64,000 bases of DNA from Ottelia alismoides (taxonomy: Eukaryota > Streptophyta > Magnoliopsida > Alismatales > Hydrocharitaceae): the NCBI GenBank assembly GCA_037367405.1, contig JAZKJV010000391.1, forward strand, positions 558,001 through 622,000, read 5' to 3'. The notes beneath the pieces were generated by a model. It was not told where the DNA came from. It worked only from the letters and a program-made list of their open reading frames with translations, and did not search any database. The position numbers and the translations under genes are program-made. This document shows, piece after piece, positions 55,122-64,000 of this stretch. Within the stretch, counting starts at the first letter, position 1. Each line of letters starts with the position of its first letter.

Positions 55122-58100
55122 ATCTCTCACTAGCCCAAAGAGTCATTAATGGGCTAATAACTTAAACCCACACCCATGTGACAATCATAGGCTATTTAGA
55201 AAAATAGTTAGGTAAGATGATCAGTCACTCTGTTACCGAGAGACTACGCCAAGTCCTTTTACGGCACTTGCGTATCTCCCAGTAACAGTGCATACATCCA
55301 ATGCGAATGTTGCATCTTATGCAATCAATACTCAATTTTGTCAATTTTAGTGTCCTTGACACTATAGCTTAATAATTATTATAACCAGTATTTTACATAA
55401 TCCTTATCAGAATACCCTTATTCCTGGAGATCTCTATCTCCTAAGGTATCCATAGTTAAGACCTTTTTAGATCACTATCTATATAGTCTTAAGTTCTTGA
55501 AGATAAGTCTTTGAGATCACCATCTCAAAATCTTTTCATCTTTGAAGATAGTGTTATTACTGCAATCAAGTGTTAGTAACATTTACTACTCCCACTGCAT
55601 GGCAGATATCTAACTTTTGTACACATCCAACATACACTCGGCTTCTTGTAACTAATGCACAATGGGCAAGTAGTTCTAGCATTTACTTCCTCAACTCTTT
55701 GAGGTGTTATCCCTTTAGATAGGTCAGTACCATATCTTAAGGGAAGGAAGCCTTTCTTGGAATTTTCTAGAAAATGGAACATTTCCAAGGTGTACTGCTA
55801 ATGTGACGGTCCCAATACCCTCTTCTCTTTGCTTTTGAACATCTTCAGAACTAAGATCTAAGAGGTATCCTTGAGATCATATCTCTAGGTATGGAACAAC
55901 CAGTCTATAAAACACTTATTATTATCCTTATATCATTCCAAATGATTAGGGTATCATCTACATATAGCACGATGAACACATTGGCACTCCCACTAAGCTT
56001 CATGTGGTACATCAAGATTCTATCTGAAATCATAACATTTATAATTTCATCAAATCTTATGTTCCAACTACAAGAACCTTATTCGAGTCCATAGATGGAT
56101 TTTCTTTAGCTTTCACACCTTTCTTTCCTAAACTATGAAGCCTTGGGGCTACTTCATGTTAATATCCTCGGAGAGGTATTCATAGAGGAATGCAATCTTG
56201 ACTTACATCTTGAAGATGTCATAGTCAAATTGTGTAGCTAGGGTTAGCAATATTCCGATGGGTTTAAGCATGGTCACTGAAGAGCAAGTCTCGTCGCAAG
56301 CGATGTCTTCTCTTCGATCTGTAGCTCATGACTGTGAACCGTGCTTTGAGGGTCTCTACCTTCTCATCAGGTTCCCTCTTTCTATTGAAGATCCATTTAC
56401 TGATGGGTCTTACCCATATAGGTAGATCCTCAAGGGTCCATATACAACATTTGTATGTTAAGTATACCCATCTTTACATGTCATGATCTTCAAAAGATTC
56501 ATCACATGAAGTAAGATCATTGTCAGATTAACCAACACATGGAATACATCCTCAAACTAATTTGAAGAGGTATTAGTGCTTCATCTTTAATTATCCTTTC
56601 AGTTTCTGATTTCAGGAGCCTCATTATCTTTTCAAGATTAAATGAGTTCCTACACTTCATTTTCATCTTGATTCTCAAGAGAATCATCCTCTAAGAATCA
56701 CATTCTCGAAGATGACATCTCTTTAAGAATCTCAAGGTTATAAAGTAGGCATTCAATACCATCCTTTATTATCCTAATGAAGTAGCACTCTCCAGTAGTG
56801 CCAGATTCCAGCTTACTTGCATGGAACCTTATTAAGGATATATATTGTAGTCTCTACTACAAATATATACCTGGAAACTAAGAGGTAATTATGCTAAAAT
56901 TTGTCATTTATAAAATCTTGTCGTACATGATTAAATTGTATCTCCCTACAACTCTTATTGAGTTTAGGTGTATCAGGAGGAGTGAGATAAGACATATCTC
57001 CATAAGGTATTCTATGAATTCATCTAATAGGTATAGTTTACCTAGATTAGATCAAATTTATTTCATCTTCCTTCAGACTTTGGTTCCAAACCAAAATTAT
57101 GAAATCTTTGAACATTTCAAAGGTTTCTAAGGTGAATGCAAGAAATCTTATATCACAAGTAATCATCTAATGATATCACATATCATCAATGTTTATCACG
57201 ATATATATGATCTGCATACATCAATATGTATGAGATATTGAATACATTGACATCTTACACCATTCTCAGAGAAGGGTGCTTTGGACATTATTACTCTGAA
57301 TACAATATTCACAAGTATGTAAGATTTGAAGTTTTAGACATTCTAAAGTTTCTTCTCTTACTAGTTTATTGATCTCATCAATTGACATGTCCAATTCTTG
57401 ATGCCAGATCATTATTAAATGATCTTGATCCTCCTATTGATCTTTTAAAGTTTATTTTTTCAGTACTAGAAATCATAATGAACCATTTATTAATTTTCTA
57501 ATATTAATATAGTAGAGTCCTCCAGATGTCAAATTACTATCTGAAATGTGTCCATCATAACTCTTATGATAGGTCTATTCTAGAATTCATATTTATTTTC
57601 AACATTTAGAAATGAATAATGAGTGTAATCTAATATCTAGATCATAGAGACATTCTCTAAGACTAAGGGCTTCCACTGAAAATATGAACCAAATGCATCA
57701 ATTCCAACATGGATGACCTTTAAACTTTAAAATCAAATGTCTAATCTTCTAATATATATGCAACCAAATGCAAGTGTCATTAGAAGATTTAGATACAATT
57801 ATTAGACTTTATCTTATCAAATAAGTAAGTTAATTTCAATGATTATATGTTGATTATTCTGATATACTATCCAATTCCTTCTCTAAGGATTCTATCTAGA
57901 TTTGATAGTCATACTATCAACACATCAACTCATTGCAGTATTGGCATTCATCCAACTCTTTGGATGTCATATGGAAGTCACAGAAGTACAGTCAACTCTT
58001 TGACTTTCTATCTTACTTGGGTCCAACCCATGCTTCCACTGCACTCCCTTTATCCACAAGCAACCATTGCTCAAGACAAAGGATCTCTTATGTCAAAATC

Positions 58101-59375
58101 AAAAAAATTCAATATAAGAGTAATTCAACATGTATACATGCTTCATTCAGTTCATGCAATATGAATAATATGAAGCATCATGAATGACCAGAGTATAGAC
58201 AGTAGAATGATGACATTCATCGTATATACATCCATCTAAACTCTTAAAACATTGGTTCAGGTAGGTACTCAAATAATTTGAATACATCATCTCTTATAGA
58301 GCCACCATTCTTCATGACACAGAGAACCGTGCCATTCATGATTAAATATTGAGAGCACATATGTATGCCAGAACATCTTCTTATATTTTATAAGGATTAT
58401 TCGACAATTACGGTCATCATTGTCATGTCACTTCCAAAGTACATACTATGAGAGATTAAGACTATAGTGACATACAAACCCTAGGGTTGAAGTCCTATTG
58501 TCTATTATAATTGTCATTCCTCATTATCATGAGGAAACTTGCACATTGCAACCACATACGTTATGTGTACAACTGCAAGTACAACATCTTGATCATGGAT
58601 CCAATCCATGATAATTTACTGGTCATTATTGAGTATATTATTGAGTGGTTTTAATGAAGGATTATCTGAAATTTGCATAAATATATATAAGTATATATAT
58701 ACACATTTTACTTTGATTTAGGAATTTTTATATCAAAGTTATCTTGCCTTGTCAACACTGAAAGTTCATTCCCTTAATCACTTTCAATGTAAGAGATATA
58801 CTTACCACTATATCTCAAGCAAGATCTGGGATCTCCTTCTTTATCTTTGTTACATCCTAATAATATGAGAACATGTAACTCCGATAAAAAGAAGCAGGAA
58901 CACATTCCGCCTTGCAAGTCCAGCTTGCATTTACCAATTCGGTCTTTAACACCGGAGCCCACCACCCCTAAGGTGATGTTGACCCGTCATTAATTGAACC
59001 AACCGTCAACAGGAATACAATTCGCTATGCGCAATCCAATATCGCCCCAATAATATGAGGACCCTATATTGGGGTCACTACGCATACGTCCTTACTCTTT
59101 CGATAAGAGAAGAGCTCGATCCAAATGGATCATATGCAGGAGATGTCACTTCGGACAGGCGTCTCCTACATACAATATTTGACGACGGAACCCTTCGCCT
59201 TGACAGGAGACCATGGATGTCACTTATGTGATCCTCCACCTCATATTCAAATTTTAATCAATTATTATGAATTATATTCATATAATTAATTCTTCTAAAG
59301 GAAATACACATCTATTCATAATAGAGTGCTTTTGATTAGATATAATTAACTTACATATTAAATTAATTATCAATC
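55122..59375 (-). pseudogene. Angela-type copia internal region, decayed (minus)
   Basis: Domains in minus-strand order: a GAG-pre-integrase block W-H-Q-E-L-D-MSIDEINKLVREETLECL with CEYC (57410-57290); start of reverse transcriptase with KVETLKARFTVMSYRSK (about 56375-56315); the RT catalytic block VLYVDDTLIIWND (about 55975-55930); and an RT C-terminal block ENSKKGFLPLRYGTDLSKGI (about 55770-55710). RNase H is not seen between this and the LTR, and gag/protease are unrecognisable toward 59000, so substantial deletion and decay have occurred. The right end coincides with the start of the inverted-repeat arm at 59376, where the 5' LTR would be expected but is absent. Confidence 0.8.
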
Positions 59376-60499
59376 CAATTCCCCACAACCGGCGAGGCCC
59401 CGATGTAAATTTATCCAGATGCATGTAAGACACGCGCCTGGGGATAAATTTGTAGTTTTATCGAAGTTCGAAGGTATGAATGTAATTTTCCAGGACCGCA
59501 CATGGAGCTAGGCACGGGCGTTGTGGGTGGCTCGGGCGACGTGGCTGCTCCTGGTGCTTCGTGACTTGGTTCAGGTTGCTCAAACCTCCTTGCCTCAGAG
59601 AGGATGACATGGCCTTCTCGAGGCCGTTGGATGGCCACCGCAAGGGCGCCATCCAACGACACCTGTAGCTCCTGACGGCTCCTCCTCCGTTTCTTGGTGG
59701 AGCAAACAGAGCTCTGACGACCATGCCAGAGCTCCGCCTTGCTCCCCCGCAACCGATGATGATCCAAGGAGCTCCATGGAAGCTCCGAGATGAAGCGGGG
59801 GGTGAGGTGGAGAGGAGGGACCCCCAAGAGTGGGTACGGGAGGATGGGCCTCGCCCGTGAAATTGTGGACGAGGTGTACGGGAGGCGGAGGAAGGGATGT
59901 GAAATACCATGTTACATATAGTTGAGGATGTAGTGAATTATATAGACCCCATATCCCTTAACAAAGCAATAGATCAAAATGAGTCCAAGTCAGGGATGTG
60001 CGCCAAGACGGATGAGGTGAACTCGATTGAGCGAAATAGTGTATGTGAGCTATTTGGTTTTATAGAAGGTATGAAATTCATGGGATGCAAGTGTGTATTT
60101 AATAAAAAAATATCAAGTTGATGGACTATCAATGCATCAAAATAAAATTAATTGTCAAGTGTTATACTCAGAAAGTCAGAATAGACTTCTAAGAGACTTA
60201 TTCTTTGACTGCTAAGTCAATATATGACTTCAAAGAGTCTTCATAATAATGGCATCTCAAACTCCATGAGAAAAACTATCTAATTTGGTTTGATTACAAA
60301 AAAATGACATTACGTATATGTCATGAAGAGTAGGAGCATGGTTCCATATATGTCATTGCAAGTGCATGAGATTCTGCTCACGGGTAGATTACTAACGTTT
60401 TGAAGCATTCAAAAAATGGCATTACGTATATGTCATTGTAAAAAAAATGGGATGCTTACTATTAGATGTAAATAATTAACGTTTTTAAGCATTCAAAAT

Positions 60500-60573
60500 G
60501 GTGTCGTGGTGTAGTTGGTTATCACGTCAGTCTAACACACTGAAGGTCTCCGGTTCGAGTCCGGGCGACGTCA
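60500..60573 (+). tRNA. tRNA-Val (anticodon AAC), right-arm copy
   Basis: Same 74-nt sequence and fold as 46302-46375, with anticodon loop CTAACAC. The flanks are also conserved between arms, so any upstream elements needed for transcription are shared. Confidence 0.97.
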
Positions 60574-60648
60574 TCTTCAGTATTGTGCTATTAAAGCATA
60601 GAAGATGTTACAAAATACTATAATATGATATTAAGGTTTTGCTACATA

Positions 60649-60721
60649 GGGGATGTAGCTCAGATGGTAGAGCGCTCGCTTAGCATGCGAGAGGTACGGG
60701 GATCGATACCCCGCATCTCCA
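60649..60721 (+). tRNA. tRNA-Ala (anticodon AGC), right-arm copy
   Basis: Same 73-nt sequence and fold as 46154-46226, with anticodon loop TTAGCAT. A TTATTTTTGAG stretch a few bases downstream provides a T5 run suitable as a pol III terminator. The gene lies 75 bp after tRNA-Val in the same direction. Confidence 0.97.
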
Positions 60722-60726
60722 CCTCT

Positions 60727-60732
60727 TATTTT
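60727..60732 (+). terminator. Probable RNA polymerase III terminator after tRNA-Ala
   Basis: A run of T's (ATTTTTG) immediately 3' of the tRNA-Ala gene, conserved in the left arm as an A run on the plus strand at about 46143-46148. Pol III terminates at four or more T's. Confidence 0.6.
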
Positions 60733-62736
60733 TGAGACATATCTTCTACATCATTCATTGGTTTGCATATGAGGAGATGTAGCTCTTCCTTTCCGTTGCA
60801 CGCCGTCTTCTTCTCTGGTTTTGGCCCCGATCATAATTAGTGTTTTTTTTGCATAGGCAACACCTTCAAGATAGCGACTTCTCCAAGACTCCTCCACTGT
60901 TCGTATTAACAAACACGCAGTTTTCTCCGATTTTTTTTACCTAAATGCCCTTCCATTGATGCGCTGTTAAATAACGCCGTCGTATAATTTATTTAATTGC
61001 TTCTCTGTATGTTATAGGTGTGCATTATTGAGGGCTAACTTTATATAGCTGATTATATCTTCCAAATGTGATCCCTTCGATTTGTAAGTATTTGGTGAAC
61101 ACACTCACACATATATTGTTTTGCGTTGTTAACTTCCGCTTAATTGATCCGATATTTCATAACAGAGTAAGTTACGAAAAACTCCATCAAACTATACACC
61201 CGATTTCAATGATTTACTCGGGCACTCAAAAGTGACAACGTGATGATACCTGATCTTTAATTAAGGTTTGTTTCACAATAGTCTGATGAAGCAGAAGGAA
61301 TTAAGTAGCCTCAATTAACACACTAGCTCAAAACTAGATCAAAACAATTTTTTGAGAAAACGAACCGCATTATTACCTTTCTAAGGTAATGGGCATGGCA
61401 TTGAAATCTTAGAGATCATGAATTCCAAACTAGATCGAAACCTCCTATTTCTAACTTCTCACATATTTTGGAAGGAATGCACGTAAAAAAACGAATCATA
61501 CTTACATAAGAACATGTTTATTCGGAAGGAGCGTCGCCAACGAACTATACAAGGTACCTGCCAAAGTGCTACTAACTTCTCCCTCTCATCTCTCCCAAAA
61601 TCACCCCACCCATACGCTACAACTGCTTAAATTTCAGCATCGAAGAATTCTATGTTACTACCACATTTTCTATCCTAGCAAGCTGACCGAGCGCCTCGAG
61701 GAAAATACTTTAGTCGAAGATGGAGATGGTGTGAATATATGTCATGCTTTTAACACAAGTCAGGCGAAAGAGACATATTCGATGGCCACTACTAACTGCT
61801 TTCGGTCTTGATTTTTTGGGTTATTTTTCCAATAAACGTTGGTTATATTTGTATCAAAAATCGTTTCATGAATGAGTGATATTGGAGTAGTCGATTTGGC
61901 TACGTAACTACGTGCACCTACGACTTCATTTCTCAAGAAAGTGATTTCAAATCTAGAGGTTAATCGTACTTGTACAACTTTACGTTAGGCAGAGTTTGGT
62001 TTCCTTTTTTTTTGGAGGGGGGGGAGGGGGGGATAATAGTGGAAAAGTTGACAATTAAGTCACCCATAGCATCCCTCAGAATCGTACATGAGATTTTCAC
62101 CTCATACAGTCCCTCGTTCATTTCTTTTACTTGGATCCTTTTCCTCCTTCGAGGGTCTCCTCCCTTCTTCCACCCCGTCTATTCAATTAATGGTATAAAT
62201 AACAGAAAGAAATGTACCAACGTTTATTAGAAAAAGCAACCACCAAAATTTGAGACCAAAGGCGTTTAACACTGACCATCGAATAAGTCTCTTCTGCCTG
62301 AGTTTGGTTAAACACATGGAATGTATTTATGCAGATCGCTTTTCACCCCCACGCAGCATTTGTGATTTCCCCACCACTTTCGACTCCATCAAGAAATAAC
62401 GTGGCACACAATATTTTGAATTTATCTCCACATAGTTGGAGTTTGCTAAAATTTACTTGTTTGGTGTCTCTTGAGCCTTAAATCACATTAGCTCAAAATC
62501 AAATTGAGACAAATCTTAACGATCGGGCACTTCTTGTATTCGCACTCACAAATAATATCCTTTTTAGGAGCATATCATAAATAAATGCATTTTGACATTA
62601 ATTCATTTAATAATTAATAGCATTCACGAATATATTTTTTTCAATTAAATTAATATACGTAATATTTGTAATATTCACGTAATTAAAAACGTTCATAAAT
62701 AGCTCATTTTCACGAATCATATGTTGAAGTCATATT

Positions 62737-63433
62737 CAGGGTTTAAAAAACCAGATCGGAGCGGTCGGACCGGTTGGACCGAAACCGGCTACGACCCGGT
62801 CGATTCAGCCAGTTTTGTGTAATTAATTTCAAAAAAAATAAAAAATAAAAAATCGGGTTCGTCCCAAATGGTCGTACCGGGTTGATCCGGATTGACCCAA
62901 TTTTGATGGTTTGGTAAATTTTCAAAAAACAAAGGTTAAATAATGAAATAATGTGATTTTTATCACTTATGCCCTTAATTTCTACGATATAAGTTATGTC
63001 CCTCTCTTTTTTGGAATATATGTTCTGTCAATACTTTTTTAGAGTAATAATCTAGAAGCAATTATAAATAATGATTACAATATTATATTCATAAATAATT
63101 CTTAAAAATGTGACTAACTTTTGTAGAGTTTTACTCGAAATAGACAATCGTATTATCCTATTTAAATATTGGACATTTTAAACGATTATTTCATTGATAT
63201 ATAAATACATACTTATATATATATGTATGTATCCGATTTTATCGGTTCAAAAAATCGGTTCGACCGGTCTGACCATTAAAATAAGCCCGGTCTGATTTTT
63301 TCCGAGTCGATAGGAATGATGACGTCATGCTAACATCATCACCGGTCCGACCGGTTTGGACCGACGGTCCGACCCGATTGGACCAAATCGAAGACAAACT
63401 GGTTCAATGTCTGATCTGATTTTTAAAACCTTG
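62737..63433. mobile_element. Non-autonomous hAT-like element, right-arm copy (697 bp)
   Basis: Mirror of 43427-44139, with target duplication GTCATATT at 62729-62736 and 63434-63441. It is about 16 bp shorter, mainly because the internal (TA)n is shorter. Confidence 0.8.
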
Positions 63434-63639
63434 GTCATATTATGTTGAAGTTGTATTTTTCAACATATGATCTAGAAAGAATTGAGGTCCGCGACACCGG
63501 CTTCAAAGCTAAACTTATACCGGCATACAAGATGCATTTATCAACATGGAGGTCGAGGAGGTGCAGGTTCTTTGGTGGCATTATCAATATTGTCTAACTG
63601 GTGATGTAGTCATTAAGGTTTGAGGGTTAAATTGCGTTT

Positions 63640-63890
63640 AATGAATGGGATTTTTACCCAGCAGACCCTATAAACTTTTTAAATTACCTCTACGAACTTT
63701 TGCACAACGTAATTACCCCCATCGACCATGTAAATTACCCCAAGAACCCTCACGAGCTTCAAACAGATTAACTGCAAGGTTCATGAGGTAAGAGTTGTCA
63801 AGTTTACGGAGTCGAGGGAGAATTATGTTGTTTCAAAGATTGGAGAGGTAATTGACAAAGTTAATAGGATCTACCTTAATAAATTGTACA
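63640..63890. mobile_element. MITE, right-arm copy
   Basis: Mirror of 42983-43205, with ends CAGACCCTATAAACTTTTTA and (complement) AGATCCTATTAACTTTGTCA. Approximate boundaries; the same insertion site as in the left arm. Confidence 0.65.
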
Positions 63891-64000
63891 AAGTCATATA
63901 TGTAATTTTCCCTTATCTGCATATTTTTCAGCCTTTAAACAGAAAGAATTAATAATACCTGAGGATATAAAAGATACAGAGAGCTCTGCAATATGGTTTT

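Larger units (their letters stand above)
59376..64000 (-). repeat. Right arm of large inverted repeat (continues past window)
   Basis: Reverse complement of 42858-47499. It includes the same GC-rich block (59410-59910), tRNA-Val, tRNA-Ala, internal inverted pair, hAT-like MITE and second MITE in mirrored order. The last bases of the window still match, so the arm is longer than visible. Confidence 0.95.

Overview
This window is nuclear DNA from a flowering plant. The evidence is plant Ty1/copia, Ty3/gypsy, L1-type LINE, RTE, Mutator-like (MULE) and hAT-type elements, one degenerate chloroplast ycf2 insertion, plant-type tRNA-Val(AAC) and tRNA-Ala(AGC) genes, and the last two exons of a plant tricalbin-3 (NTMC2T5, extended-synaptotagmin-like) gene with canonical splice sites. 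I cannot name the species. The window is overwhelmingly transposable-element derived; the only well-supported host protein-coding sequence is the tricalbin 3' end.

Layout. 1-900: two short tandem repeats and a GC-rich unexplained patch. 2.9-7 kb: a gypsy-type LTR fragment (minus), the 3' end and LTR of a copia-like element, and a pile of nested RTE fragments. 7.63-10.26 kb: a complete non-autonomous LTR element (minus strand, target duplication GTAAT). 10.6-13.1 kb: organelle-like DNA, ending in a clear ycf2 relic. 13.8-18.9 kb: a decayed full-length copia element (copia-A). 18.9-20.3 kb: a LINE inserted exactly at the copia-A/host junction. 20.3-24.6 kb: LINE and LTR pieces. 24.6-25.2 kb: tricalbin-3 terminal exons. 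26.0-27.8 kb: an RTE insertion with a 16-bp target duplication. 27.98-33.49 kb: a much better preserved copia element (copia-B) of the same family as copia-A, with a small antisense LINE inserted in its coding region. 34-41.7 kb: more LTR, LINE and RTE pieces plus a 2.5-kb DNA element with terminal inverted repeats sitting in a (TA)n tract and packed with GTTACT-type repeats. 42.86-64.0 kb: a very large inverted repeat (arms of at least 4.6 kb, near identical) whose arms each carry tRNA-Ala, tRNA-Val and the same MITE insertions. Its 11.9-kb spacer holds a MULE with a transposase relic and a minus-strand Angela-type copia element with a ~2.5-kb LTR.

How it works together: most genes here serve only transposition, and nearly all are broken. 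The functional candidates are the four tRNA genes (two pairs) and, if upstream exons exist outside the window or across a TE-filled intron, the tricalbin gene, whose product is expected at endoplasmic-reticulum contact sites. The most interesting items are the tRNA-bearing inverted duplication, the (TA)n-targeted element full of GTTACT repeats, an amber codon shared at the same reverse-transcriptase position by two diverged copia copies, and several insertion events that can be ordered from their target-site duplications. All identity statements are by eye; nothing was aligned by computer.
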